NCBI GenBank assembly: GCA_010015805.1
Contig: ML978122.1
Span: forward strand, 2,576,453-2,640,452
Length of the DNA: 64,000 nt
Direction: 5' to 3'
Source of the DNA: Rhizodiscina lignyota
Lineage: Eukaryota > Ascomycota > Dothideomycetes > Aulographales > Rhizodiscinaceae
Positions 24,804 to 35,787 of the stretch are shown here, in pieces. The translations under genes were made by a program, and so were the position numbers. The first letter of the stretch is position 1. Every line of letters starts with the position of its first letter. The notes under the pieces are model-generated. The model was not told the DNA's origin and did not search any database. It saw nothing but the letters and a program-made list of their open reading frames with translations.

Positions 24804-25438
24804 TGTGCCACACGCTGCAGCATCAAGATGAAAGAATCGGCTCTTTTTAAGACCCTACACGTCTCCTAAATGGGAATCTCATTCTATCACAAAGCAAATC
24901 ATTCCTAGCATCCGGAAATATACTTAGTATCAACACTAAGACCTCCCCTATACATGCTACGGACGGTAAGGCCTAGCATGCCGCTTACGTAAGCAAAGCG
25001 GATATTCAGATGATTTATCCTATAGAAATGAATATTTCCGTCTTACTATTCTTTTAAACACGTTATAACGTTAAGAGATCTAATAGTTACGTATAATAGA
25101 TTACTAAATATAATACTATCCTAAAATTTATAGTTAATTTTTAGAGCGTAATTTCTTAATAACTATAAAAGATAATAACTTTAAATTTAAATATTTAGCT
25201 ATTACTTTATAAAGAGAAAAATCTTAGCTTTTTAAATATTTAAGTATAAGCTTAAAATATACTTATATTAGTAGAACTATTAAAATTTATAATTTATTAA
25301 TTTCTAGTACATAGTATTATATTAGGTAATCTATTACATATAACTATTAAATCTCCTAATACATAGATTAATAATAGGTTCTACTTACTACTACTTATAT
25401 TAGAATATAAAGATAAGATAACATGGTATAGTAGTATA
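24804..25438. other. Intergenic; strongly AT-rich RIP-like block
   Basis: The first 200 bases hold the promoter of the NRPS-like gene. From about 25020 to 25430 the sequence is nearly all A and T with stop codons in every frame and many TA steps. This fits an old transposon erased by RIP. No gene was seen. Confidence 0.6.
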
Positions 25439-25706
25439 GAATGGTATGAGGAAGCGCTCGGCGCAGACCCGGAAACAGGCTAGAAAGGCCTAGGCCTAGA
25501 GCCGGAATAACCCCGACTCCGAGCGCTAGAGCCAAGGCCGGAACTAGGCCGGAAAGACCCCGGCCCGGAGCCGGAATAACCCTGGCCCCGAGCACCCTTA
25601 TAAAACCCTGCTATTCTATCTTCTCTACTTAGACTCCTTAGATATTCGTGCATATAGTGAATCTACTATATTCGGCTATAAAGGCTCCCTGTTCACAGAT
25701 CTCCCT
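25439..25706 (-). repeat. Second, GC-richer copy of the MITE-like repeat, inverted and truncated
   Basis: Read on the minus strand from 25706 it begins AGGGAGATCTGTGAACAGGG and runs parallel to the element at 17806, through TTTATAGCCGAATATAGTAG to a shared GGCCTAGGCC-rich part and GCGCTTCCTC. Where the two copies differ, this one mostly has G or C and the other A or T. It also carries an extra internal copy of a GGTTATTCCGGCTC-type unit. It stops at about 25439 and lacks the partner end. Confidence 0.7.
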
Positions 25707-26444
25707 CACAAACGGCGTTTAGGTTGGGCTTCCTCTTTAGGCTTAGCCGTGCTTCTATACTAAGATGTTAGGACAACCCTGACATTTTAACAGCACAACA
25801 CTTTAGATTTACAACTATACTTCGCATAGTCACTACAATAATAACAGGAGTTTCTACCTTATAAACAGATGCTTATTTACTATCTTATTCCACTCTTAAT
25901 TTCTTATACCCTACTTAGCAGCCTGAGCTAGTCGCGGAGCGACTGGCCGTCTTACGAGTACATCGCTAAATGCGTGTGCGTTTCCGCTACAATAGTTATA
26001 GACTTGCATTTACAAATAACAAGGTTATAATTACGCGTCTTACGAGTTGGCAAACGTAATACTTACTGCCTAAGAAGTGTAAAATCACGAGTAAGCTTAC
26101 GCTAATTTAACAAACGATAACGTCGTACTTAGCGCCCTTACAGCAGCTGTAGCTAGGCCTAAACTCGCTTCCGCGAGTACATTCGCAAGACTAGTTCTTA
26201 ATCGCTTTATCCCTCTAAGCTTCCGTCTCGGTGTCTAATTAAATCTCTGGGTTGAACTCAAAATCACGACATTGTGACTTAAAATAGACTCGAAAATTTA
26301 TACTGCAAAATCTCGGAAGAAAAATTGTTTTTCGTACCTCGAATGGAAAATTGCAACCTAGTCTAACTTTATTTCTTACGCGATATTCATTCATTCATTC
26401 ATAGTATTTTCTCTCTTCTTTTACGGCTGGAAGGGTTAAAAACC
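25707..26444. other. Intergenic, upstream of the P450 gene
   Basis: No gene. It contains a small ATTC tandem (about 26387-26401) just before the P450 start and a C/T-rich stretch at 26405-26425. The context AACCATGG favours the start at 26445. Confidence 0.4.
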
Positions 26445-28166
26445 ATGGGTGCTTTGGGGCTCGCTAGCACATTGTTACAACTCATATTGGCGCTGCTCGC
26501 GGCGAGTTTAAGCTTGACTGCCTATCGATTGTTTTTCCATCCTCTCGCAAGATTTCCCGGACCGAAGCTCGCCGCTGCAACTGGCGTTCACGAGTTCTAC
26601 TTCAGCGTGATACTCGGCGGTCAACTACCGTTTCGGTTGCAGCGCCTGCACTCTGTGTACGGTTAGTCAAAACATTTCATACTAGCAAGCATTCCGATCC
26701 ACCTCTTAAATAGCGCTCTCTTAGGCTCTCTCACAGAGACAACGGAAGACAGCTGATTCACTGCAAGGCCCCATTGTCCGAATCGGACCAAACGAGCTGC
26801 ATATAAGCCATCCCGAGGCGTATGAAGAGATCTACCGGGCCGGCTCGAAGCTCTCAAAGTGGCCATGGTACTACTCGTGCTTTGGTGTTGGCCTGTCGGC
26901 GTTTGGCTCACTGAGCAACGCCGAGCATTCGCAGCGCAGGGCAGCAACGGCTGTCTTCTTCTCCCGCCAGTCCATCTTCTCCTACGAGGGGATTCTCCGA
27001 CAGCCTGTTGAGACGCTGTGCAAGAAATTGAAGAGTGCGAGGGACCGAGGTGATCCGGTTGATCTGGACCGCGCGTTTCGGAACGTCTCGCTCGATGCCA
27101 TTTCGCAGATCTCGTTTGGGCGGTCGTTCGATTTCGTCGAGAGGGACGACGCGGCTGCGTTCTTTCACGAGGGCGTGGGAGACAGCCTCAAGACCATTTG
27201 CACTGTCAGGTTCTTCCCGCCGCTAGTGCCATTTTTCAACAACATGCCTCTGTGGCTGATGAAGTTGATGGGAGAGAAGTTGGCCGCGGTGATGCTGATG
27301 AAGCGGTTTGCAAGAGAGGCTGCGAAGACGGCAATGGAACAGCACTCCTTGTCGCCTGAAGAGGCTTCTAAGAGACACATGATTCTTGGGCATATTGTTG
27401 CGAACAGGCACGATCCGCGTTACGGCGCTGTCACGCAAAGGAGGTTGGAAGAGGAGGCGCTCTCCTTGATCGCGGCCGGAGCTGATACCACTGGAAATGC
27501 GTCGACTATGGCTGTATATCAGCTTCTGAGACATCCAGATCTGTACGAAAGGGTGAAAGACGAAGTTCAGAGCGCACAGACTGGTCCAGGAGGAGAGTTT
27601 GGGCTGATTCAGCTTGAGAAGCTGCCATACCTTGTAAGGAGTTGCAAGAGGTCCGATGGCATGGGTATAGTTTCTGACTGAGCGACCAGACTGCTGTGAT
27701 AAAAGAAGCTTTGAGAATGAGCTACGGGTTAATGGGACGGCTGCCGAGAGTGGTACCTCCATCCGGTATCGAGGTCCTCAACGAGCATATTCCAGGTAGT
27801 GTATGCATTATCTAATGGCCAGTTCGAGGCATTGGGCTGACCTCACAGACAATCGTTTCTATGAGCACCTACCTCCAACACAACAACGAGCAGGTCTTTC
27901 CGCAGCCATCAAGATTCAATCCGGACCGATGGCTCGGAGAGGATGGGTCAAGATTGGATCGATACCTGGTATCCTTTGGCAAAGGCAGACACGCTTGCGT
28001 CGGGATGAATGTCGCCTATGCACAAATCTACCTGGATCTTGGATTGCTGCTGAAGGAATTCGACTTTGCACTGGAACCGATGAGTGACTGGGATATGGAG
28101 TATGAGGATCGCTTCGTTGGACTTCATCACGCTGGAGCGAAGAGGGTGCATGTACGTCTCAAATAG
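26445..28166 (+). CDS. Cytochrome P450 monooxygenase
   Basis: Four exons (26445-26661, 26768-27633, 27690-27800, 27849-28166) give 503 residues with matching phases. The first 28 residues form a hydrophobic ER anchor, followed by the proline-rich hinge [15 protein letters not shown]. The I-helix oxygen motif is AGADTT (309-314), the ExxR pair is E367/R370, and the haem loop is [10 protein letters not shown] with ligand C448. All key residues are intact. The order of motifs and the sequence [15 protein letters not shown] fit the fungal trichodiene-oxygenase-like clans of tailoring P450s. It needs a P450 reductase encoded elsewhere. It follows the NRPS-like gene and precedes the O-methyltransferase, so it likely oxidises the aryl dimer. 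The first intron has an uncommon AAG acceptor at 26765-26767. Confidence 0.93.
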
Positions 28167-28560
28167 CATATGTAGACATCGAAAGATTACTCCTCTCGGC
28201 TGAATCGTGATGCTGGAGACTGGTGTCGTTAAATCTAATTACCTTTTTAGTGGCCGGTAAATACCGCACATCTGGTCTCACAAAGCTGCTCTCTGACCAC
28301 GAACGGATGTGACATTTTCAAGCAGACAAATGACAAGAGCTGCATCGTAAGCGCGCTACTCAGCTGACATACTTTAGCCGGATAAGTCGATCACAAAATC
28401 CCATGGCGTTCTTGCAGGTATCCACCCTTCTCACCCCCGTGATAGCCGCGGACGCATACGCGCACGCACATGTTAAGAAGCCCTGCCTCACTCGGCATGA
28501 CTTTCTCTCACCATTTCTAGAACATTTTCTTTTCGACCTTTGTACCTTTCCGTCGATCAC
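28167..28560. other. Intergenic between P450 and O-methyltransferase
   Basis: No gene. The last 60 bases are rich in C and T, as is common before fungal starts. No clear TATA box was seen. Confidence 0.35.
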
Positions 28561-30010
28561 ATGTCCGGCACTCACAACTTGCGCGAATTGGCGCGCCAAA
28601 TCGCCAAAGACGTCACTGCTGTCGACGACTTCATTGTGTCCAACAAGCTGCCATATCCTTCCTCCACCGCAGACACACCTCTACTCTTTCCCGTTGACCC
28701 GAGCCATGGAGACGTCTACAAAGCTCGGATCGATGCGATCCAGGCGCTCGACTCGCTGCGTGGCCTATTATTGAGTCCGCCGGAGCGCGCAATGCTGCAG
28801 ATGTCCTCTGTGAACAACCGCTTCCTATCTACCACTCCAGCCCAGTTCGTTGCTAATGTTGTAGGCAGTACATGGAGACTGCTGCCCTCCAAGCCCTCCG
28901 CCGGTTCGACGTCTTCAAAGCCGTCCCGATCGATGGCCACGCATCGTACTCCCAGATAGCAGAACAATGCTCAATCCCAGAAGACAGGCTGCGGCGCTTC
29001 CTGCGCTATGCCATGGCATGCGGCTTCTTCGACGAGCGCGACGGCCTAGTGTCTCACTCGGCCAGCTCGGCAGTGTTCCTGCGCATCCCGCTGTGGTACG
29101 ACATGCTGGGAATGGTGACTGAGCTTGCGTTCCCCGCGATGCCGAACGTCGTGAATGCAATGCAGAAGTTCCCTGGCTCGTCTGAGCCGAATGAGACAGG
29201 CTTGAATGTCGCGTTTGGCATGGACAAGACTGCTTTCGAGTGGTTCGCCGAGGACGAGGCGCGGTCGGTGCTGTTTGCGAACGCGATGAAGGCGACGATG
29301 AGCGCCCCGGGGTATAATGCCGAGTTCATCGTGAAAGGGCACGACTGGGCTCGGTATTCGGACGGCCTGATTGTCGATGTAAGGAGACGCGCTCAAGCTT
29401 CCGCGCATTCGTTGACTGATTGAAGTAGGTTGGGGGATCGAATGGGCACGTCTCCGTACAGCTTGCCAAACAGTTTGCGAACCTGAAGTTTGTGGTTCAG
29501 GATTTCCCGAGCGCGTTCAAGGACGCGGCGGAATCCGTTCCCAAGGATCTCAGGGTCAGAGTCGAGTTCATGGCTCATAATTTCTTCGAGACACAGCCGA
29601 TTCGCGGGGCCAGTGTGTACCTGCTGAGATGGATTCTGCACGACTGGTCGGATCCGTACTGCGTCAAGATCCTTCGTGCACTCGTGCCTGCTCTGCGGAA
29701 CGGATCACGCATTCTCATTGCTGACAATACAATGCCGCCGCGTGGTTCTCTGCCGAACCATGAGGAGAAACTGCGTTCGTACGTTCCCGTGTATCATTCT
29801 TCAGGATAGCAGTCGCGCTAACAGTGTTCTAGATTTGCGGATTTGATGATGATGGCTTTTCACAACTCGAAAGAACGAAGTCCGGAGCAATTCTGGGCTC
29901 TGTTTCAAGAGGCAGATCCGCGGTTCAAGCTAGTTGAGTTTCGCCAGCCGGAAGGTAGCTCGCTTGGCTTCATGGAAGTTTTGTTCGAAAACGAATCAGA
30001 AGAGCCGTAG
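28561..30010 (+). CDS. O-methyltransferase, plant/fungal COMT-like
   Basis: Four exons (28561-28809, 28869-29378, 29429-29778, 29833-30010) give 428 residues. Introns have good donors (GTGAAC, GTAAGG, GTACGT). The N-terminal part (ETAALQALRRFDVFKAVP, then a winged-helix EDRLRRFLRYAMACGFF) is the dimerisation domain of this family. The SAM site is DVGGSNGH (253-260). The catalytic base is H324 in LRWILHDWSD, followed by the family text LIADNTMPPRGSLP. Such enzymes methylate phenolic hydroxyls of polyketides and aryl dimers. Its position right after the P450 suggests it caps hydroxyls of the cluster product. It is not related in sequence to the other methyltransferase at 20401, so the cluster has two methylation enzymes. 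Confidence 0.92.
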
Positions 30011-30053
30011 CCGACGTAGCTTGGTTTCGCTGCCTGAATATTGGATTCCAGTG

Positions 30054-30425
30054 CTAGGATGAAGTGCTTGAGATTCGAACGTCCAGTAGGCCCAAACGGA
30101 CCAGCCGAAAAACCACCGCTATAACCCAAGTTTGACAATTCCAAGTACCAGAATTGTTATCAACCCTCATTCTCTGTATTATTCGCCGAACTCGGCGGAC
30201 AAGGTACCATCGGACGTTGCCGACAAATATGGATAATCGATGGAGTCTTGCGCGCGATGGCCGAACCCTCCATCGCTGAGGAGCTACATAGTAGCCCCTT
30301 CCACCAACATTGTCATGCACTTGATGTATGGTACCTCGCCGCGGCGGCGAAACAAAATAAATACCCCAATGGTAGGGGTCTCGGGCGTCCGTTGGATGAT
30401 ATATCGCGATATCAAGGTCGGCCAT
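30054..30425 (-). CDS. Small hypothetical protein with HWGIYF..NCQTWV pattern
   Basis: Not a named family. The frame from an ATG at 30423-30425 encodes 123 residues. It opens with a strand (MADLDIAIYHP), then YHWGIYFVSP, a middle rich in arginine, and NCQTWVIAVVFRL near the end. Small fungal proteins with a tryptophan-rich opening strand and a terminal NCQ-W-V motif are common and uncharacterised; the His, Asn and Cys recall the layout of small papain-like or LRAT-like folds, but that is a guess. An open frame extends upstream to 30569 without another good ATG. It ends 44 bp from the O-methyltransferase stop, on the other strand. A coding gene is likely but not proven. Confidence 0.5.
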   Translation of the reverse strand: MADLDIAIYHPTDARDPYHWGIYFVSPPRRGTIHQVHDNVGGRGYYVAPQRWRVRPSRARLHRLSIFVGNVRWYLVRRVRRIIQRMRVDNNSGTWNCQTWVIAVVFRLVRLGLLDVRISSTSS

Positions 30426-31216
30426 AGTGGCAGGATTATATGGTATCCGCCTGGTATGCGGCGGAGTGACTTGTTGGCGGCGTCGGGCTGGGCGATGTTG
30501 GCGAGGTGTAGTGTTGATTGAGTTTCTGATACAAGCACGATGAGCCCTTTGAATAAACTTCAAGTACAACCAAACTCCATCTTACGGCATGATGAGAAGC
30601 AGCGACAATAAAAATAAATCAGAAGAACAAGCAGATAATAAGCTATTAGTAACTGTTCGTGCTGCTCTTCGATAAGAATGTTGACTTTTCTAAAAGCGCT
30701 CAAGGAGACGATTCAAAGCCATTCAAACATCGCTAGTCGCATGCTCCTGCCGATAACACACTCTATAACGTAGGGCAACAACTAGAGACCTGCCTATGAT
30801 CTGCTCCTTCTTGCGTTATATACCCATCACCAGCCGAATGGGAGTATCGATCTTTACACGGAAATAGCCAGGCCAATTCGAACACGAGAAAAGTTTCGAC
30901 CATCCGCGTTGAATACATGTGGCCGGGTTCCATTGTTGCCTTGGGATTCTGGGCCAAATGATAGACCAATAGGAATCCTGATTATCTTTGGTCTCTTGTT
31001 TCAAGAGTGAGAGGCTTAGTCGAACGTTGAAGTACGACTGAAGCATTGCTGATTGGTCGACGTGAAGGCCCAACTTCAACAACGTAACCGTTTAAAGTTC
31101 CAATCACTCAACAACTTTCATAGGTATAAAGGAGTGCCTCCTCCACTTTCTGTTCTCTATCTTTTCGAAACCCAGAGACTGCTTTCAAAGGTTCCCAACT
31201 CATATCATCAAGGTCA
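30426..31216. promoter_or_regulatory. Divergent intergenic region with TATA box
   Basis: No gene in the centre. TATAAA at 31125-31130 lies 87 bp before the next start codon, followed by a C/T-rich tract (31138-31170), a plausible core promoter for the hydrolase gene. Confidence 0.5.
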
Positions 31217-32026
31217 ATGGCGAATCAAATCAATACGATGGCCATCACACAAGATCAATTACACGTCCTCGAGGCGCGCGAGGAGCACACTCATACCATC
31301 ATCCTCTTGCACGGTCGCGACAGTAACGCTTCAGAATTTGCAGCAGAATTCCTTGAAAGCGAAACATCTGATAACAAAACATTGCCCGATCTCTTCCCAA
31401 ACTTCAAATGGGTATTTCCAAAATCAAAAATTCGCAAATCTGAACGATTTCAGGGCGTCGAAATGTCGCAATGGTTTGACATGTGGACAACGGAGAACCC
31501 AGAGGAGCGAGAAGAGCTCCAGATGGCTGGCCTGGAAGAGAGCGTCCCCTTTATTCTTGAACTAATCCGCCAAGAGACAGAGATCGTTGGATCCAAGCGG
31601 ATCATCCTCGGTGGCATCAGTCAGGGCTGTGCCACGGCGATCCATGCACTCTTCCAAAACTACACCCAACTTGGCGGATTCATCGGCCTCTGCAGCTGGC
31701 TTCCTTTCGCAGAAAGGATTCGGGAAATCGCTGCAACATCTCCCACTATGGACCTGGCCCTTCCTCGTATTCGCAATCTGGTTCCTCCAAGCGGTTCTAT
31801 TGGTGGCGATACCACGTCTAATCCTCTGCAAACACGCGTCTTTCTATCTCATTCCCTTAAAGACCCTGTTATAGACGTTGGCAATGGGCAAAAACTTCGT
31901 GCAACATTGGAGGAGAGCCTTGGCATGGCTGTGGAATGGCGGAGTTACGACAATGAGGAGCATTGGATAACAGAGCCCCAAGGTGTGGACGACATGGTTA
32001 TGTTCATAAGAGACTGTCTGAGATGA
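31217..32026 (+). CDS. Alpha/beta hydrolase, acyl-protein thioesterase / carboxylesterase-like
   Basis: A single-exon alpha/beta hydrolase of 269 residues (262 if the ATG at 31238 is used). The nucleophile elbow is GGISQG with S135, the acid is D216 in SHSLKDPVID, and the base H249 lies in NEEHW; the oxyanion segment is ILLHGRDSN (29-37). This order matches the phospholipase/carboxylesterase family that includes acyl-protein thioesterase 1, which removes palmitate from proteins. The sequence is diverged from the true APT1 text (HGLGD), so another ester substrate is possible. No signal peptide, so it is cytosolic. A TATA box and a pyrimidine tract lie upstream. Confidence 0.85.
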   Translation: MANQINTMAITQDQLHVLEAREEHTHTIILLHGRDSNASEFAAEFLESETSDNKTLPDLFPNFKWVFPKSKIRKSERFQGVEMSQWFDMWTTENPEEREELQMAGLEESVPFILELIRQETEIVGSKRIILGGISQGCATAIHALFQNYTQLGGFIGLCSWLPFAERIREIAATSPTMDLALPRIRNLVPPSGSIGGDTTSNPLQTRVFLSHSLKDPVIDVGNGQKLRATLEESLGMAVEWRSYDNEEHWITEPQGVDDMVMFIRDCLR

Positions 32027-33051
32027 GCAAATGGAATTGCATGTAAAGTAGTAATTAATATCCAGAGCGACTTTAGCTCGTTCTTACTCCAACAACACCC
32101 ATCGGGGGTAATTTCCTGTCTCGGCCTAGAGTAATAGAGAAAAAAATTGGATCGTGGCTACAACATGGCGAACCATAAAGATACATATCCTTATCGATTA
32201 ATATAGATTATATTCAAGGAATCTGCGTATTTTAGGTAAGTAATGTCTGGTGTATATTCAATGAAGCTTTCACAGATGCTCTCTTTTGTGTTGAAGAACA
32301 AAACTCGTTCTTACTGCGGCCGTTCATTTTATCGGACTTTCCTAATTTCTCGCCTCTTAACGTAGAGCTCGGTGTAAGTGCACTACGAACCTCTACCCCT
32401 CTGCCGATGCCTCTGCAATTTGCGATTCTCGATTTCTACGCCGGGCTATTCTCCATGCCCATGGGTGACAAAAAAATTGCCCCGACTTTCAAGATACCGA
32501 ATAACATTAGTGTGTAGCCTCTATCGATAACGTAGGATACAAGTTTTTGAATAGCTTGCAATTGTTTAATATATTCCAGAGAATATACAACTGAGCTTTC
32601 AGAGATAGTCTTGATTCCTATGAGGTGTAAGAGTTATTCCCTTGAAGATTACATACAGCCCTGTGGTGACTACCCGCGCGCCCGTTTCCAAGCCGGGTAT
32701 TCAGTATCCTTGGTTGAGATTAACCCACCGACAATGCATAAACTTCATGCGGGCACTCCAGATTTATCAAATACAATGCGGCAGGGGCGCTTAAATAGGT
32801 GCTGTGGCCGATGGTGTTTTTCGGTAAGAGTGCATAACTCAAAATCTGGCGCTTTCGTTCCCCGTCGTTTTAATTTGTCTGTCGTGTCTCTACGCTGTCA
32901 AGTCTGCCACTGCTGATAAGGATTTGTGTGCGGATGGTAATGCAATTTACGGAAAGCGCGGGACAATCGATGAAGTGTTACTTTGATTTGGGCTTTTAAG
33001 CGTATTCCCCAACCTCATCGCATCTATCGCCAGGAAAGGGTTCTTCCAAAA
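32027..33051. other. Intergenic, no supported gene
   Basis: About 1 kb with no recognisable protein. A 101-codon frame at 32611 has no family signal and no splice support. The sequence is mildly AT-rich. Nothing else was seen. Confidence 0.4.
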
Positions 33052-34005
33052 ATGCTCATTCTCGTAGCCGGGATAACAGGTAACGTGGGCCAGGAAATGG
33101 CCCTCGCTGCCTTCAATGCAGGCCACTCCGTTCGTGGTCTTAGTCGAAATCCGTCCAAACTCCCCGAATCAATATCCTCGAAGTTGGAATCATTTGTGAC
33201 ATCTAAATCTTCTATCGACATCCCTGCGCTTGATGTGGCTTGTTCCGGCGTCGATGCTATCGTCTGCGCGTATAAGCCCGAACCGGAACCTTCTTTGGAC
33301 GGGCAGCTGATGCTGCTCCGAGCTGCTGAGCGATCAGGAGTGAAGCGTTTCCACGCTGCGAGTTGGAATCTGGATTGGTCCGGTCTTCCGCTCGGGGAAC
33401 ACGAGACGTATGATGCCTATATCAGTTTCTTGCATCATGCAAGAGTGAGTTCGCCGATCAAGCCGCTGTATACATTCTGTGGCGTGCTTGCAAAGACGTT
33501 CTTCGCAGTTCCAAAGGCTGGGAAACTAGAAGACAATTCATCATTCTGGCAGAGAATTGAGGACGGAAAAAGGCGGATAAATGTCCTTGGGACAGGAGAT
33601 GAGATGTATGATTTCACACCCGAGGAGGATGCAGCGGCATTCACGATAGCGCTGATAACGAGTGAGAAGGCGGAAAATGGTGGAGTTTATTATTACTGCA
33701 GCGACTCATTTACGCTGAAGCAATGGAAAGAAACATATGAGCGGATAACGGGTCGAGAAGTCGAGTGGAATGTTACGGGACTGACTGGGGAAATGGCGGA
33801 CGGATTGGTGCAGAAGATGAGAAGCGAAGCCCTGGCGAATGACCAGGTTCGCGAGAAACTCAGTGAATACATTGGACTGGTGTACGTGAAGTACCTCTTA
33901 AATGGTGGAATGGGTCAGAAGAGATCAGATCGTGATATGTTTCCGCAAGTTGCTGCCCATAGGAAGACGTTGGAGGAATACATCAAGAAAAATCCAGAAT
34001 TCTAG
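33052..34005 (+). CDS. NmrA-like / isoflavone-reductase-like NAD(P)-binding protein
   Basis: A single-exon Rossmann protein of 317 residues. The dinucleotide motif GITGNVG (7-13) follows the first strand MLILVA, and ARNPSK-like text (SRNPSK) follows strand 2, as in atypical SDRs of the NmrA and isoflavone-reductase group. The segment GVKRFHAASWNLDW replaces the usual catalytic YxxxK, so it is either a reductase of the isoflavone-reductase kind or an NADP sensor regulator. The start at 33052 is chosen because the frame's earlier codons have no ATG. It lies 3 kb beyond the gene cluster and may or may not belong to it. Confidence 0.85.
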   Translation: MLILVAGITGNVGQEMALAAFNAGHSVRGLSRNPSKLPESISSKLESFVTSKSSIDIPALDVACSGVDAIVCAYKPEPEPSLDGQLMLLRAAERSGVKRFHAASWNLDWSGLPLGEHETYDAYISFLHHARVSSPIKPLYTFCGVLAKTFFAVPKAGKLEDNSSFWQRIEDGKRRINVLGTGDEMYDFTPEEDAAAFTIALITSEKAENGGVYYYCSDSFTLKQWKETYERITGREVEWNVTGLTGEMADGLVQKMRSEALANDQVREKLSEYIGLVYVKYLLNGGMGQKRSDRDMFPQVAAHRKTLEEYIKKNPEF

Positions 34006-34045
34006 TCGGGTACAGCTCATTTTGTAGATAGGAATATCTAGGGTA

Positions 34046-35117
34046 TCATGCTTGGGATGGCCCCTGTCCTTCCTTGAGAGGTAGGAAAATGTTCGTCCAG
34101 AGCTCATTCTGTTCGCCGAGAAAGTATGTAAGACTAACGTCCGCCATGCCTTTCCCTTCTGGCATCCCTTCCAACTGGCTGATGATATTCTCGAGCGAGA
34201 ACGCTTTGCCTACGGACTGAGTGGTACCAGCTTCTAGCATTGCATGAACAATGTGAATGTGCATATGATAGTATGTTGGTTGGTCTGGAAGATTTAGTTG
34301 CAAGAGTATCTGTTGAAAGGGTCCACTGACAGTGCAAATAGAGCTTCAACTCATCCCACTCTATACTGGGATACAACTTTGTGGCAGCATCGAGAAGCTT
34401 CTGTCGCATATGCTTCAACCAGATGATATGATTCCTCGTCAGGTCTCTGAGCGACCACAGGTCTCGTCTCTCCACCAGCGCGAGGAGGTGCAAGCTTGTC
34501 AGAGTTTTGCGATCCCAATTCAGATCAGGCAAAACTAGAAACCCTTCCTCACCATGTTCCCGGTACATGACATCCTCTTGCTCTGTGCGACCTTCGATGA
34601 TATTGAAGACCCAGTTCAGTCTGCCTTCCTCGCGGTTTCTTTGCATGTACGGGCGAACATGTTTCGCAAAGGTCTCGGCGGTCTCAGTGACCATCCTGAC
34701 ACGCTGAGTGGTGTATTTCTTAACATGCTTCTCCGTGCAAGGGTATATGAGGTTCAACTTCAAGTCTGGTGGCTGTTGAGCGGCAGATGCGCCATTTGAC
34801 ACGCCAGAAGACGCCAGGAACCAGCTGTAGATGTCATTCGCACCCAGATTCTTGATGTGCTCGAGTGAGGCGGCGAAGGTAGACAAGTGATCGTCATCAC
34901 TAGCGAAAGCTGCGCGTTCGGCAAGCAGTATCGCGGGCTTCGAGTCTATAGAGCCGAGGAGGACGATTCGACGGCCAGCCTGGTCTAAGAAAAACTGCTC
35001 AATAAGCTGTGTGCCTCGTCAGACAGGGAAGGGAGATGCACCTTGTGTGAGAAGTCTCTCTAGCTGAAACTGAGGAATCAAAGCCTCTGCTGCTCGGCCA
35101 GCCTCATCATCACCCAT
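34046..35117 (-). CDS. dcs1: Scavenger mRNA decapping enzyme DcpS / Dcs1
   Basis: Three minus-strand exons (35042-35117, 34331-34984, 34046-34284) give 322 residues with matching phases. DcpS hydrolyses the m7GpppN cap left after 3'-to-5' mRNA decay. The N-terminal domain (QAGRRIVLLGSIDSKPAILLAERAAF) and the central WVFNIIEGRTEQEDVMYRE match the family. Splicing out 34285-34330 rebuilds the histidine-triad motif LHYQPTYYHMHIHIVHAM, with HxHxH as HMHIH; without that splice the motif is broken. The short first exon (MGDDEAGRAAEALIPQFQLERLL) is supported by a good phase-1 junction. The gene is a housekeeping one, divergent from the decarboxylase gene, with about 670 bp between start codons. Confidence 0.92.
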
Positions 35118-35787
35118 CTCGACGCGTCCAATGGATTATGGAAAGAAGTCGTCATGCTAACACGGAACGCGCATAATGTTCAAATAAGAGGCCTGAAAAG
35201 GCGCGCCAAGCCGAACCCTCTCTCCCTGGGTTCGGCATCGCGCAGGACATTGTGCAAAAATGGTGAAAATAAACCATAATATCGCGATTCGATTTACAAC
35301 AGGGGAATTTGACTCACGAACACGGCCTCGAAGTCTCGAATAGGTCTAAGAAGTTCCTGGCGATGTTGAATGGACAACCACCCTCCGTCTCCCACCTGCA
35401 CTGATGGTCAAGCGTGGACATTATAAATGCCCTCCGCACGCCACGACTCTCTCTTATTGCTTTCCACTGCTTTTATAAATTTTCTTGTAGCTATGATTTT
35501 CCATTTCGATACTAATTTATACCTCAATCTTGACGTCCTGAGCAGCCGGTAAACCTATCTCTGTCCGTTTACGGCACACTAAGAGTGGTCCGGGAATAGG
35601 ATAGAATCGGTCTGCCGTCTTACGCGATGCAGATTGAAGATATCTCAACGCTTCTCAGCACAGTGCCGAATGGTGTATTTCGTTAACATCGTTCATCTTT
35701 TCCATTGAGCGCTTTCTGGTAACCTCGACATTTACTGGAGCCATTCAATGTAATTTTGCAGCTAAGTTGGTCGAAAGGCGAGCGGCA
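35118..35787. promoter_or_regulatory. Divergent promoter, dcs1 and decarboxylase, with Gcn4/CPC1-type site
   Basis: No gene. TGACTCA at 35310-35316 is the consensus of the amino-acid-starvation factor Gcn4/CPC1. TATA-like elements TTATAAAT at 35421-35428 and TTTATAAATT at about 35473-35482 and C/T-rich stretches between them lie towards the decarboxylase. Function of any of these is inferred. Confidence 0.45.

Noticed and set aside
32611-32916. 101-codon frame upstream of the NmrA-like gene
   Set aside because: Composition looks random, with no conserved text or promoter signal.
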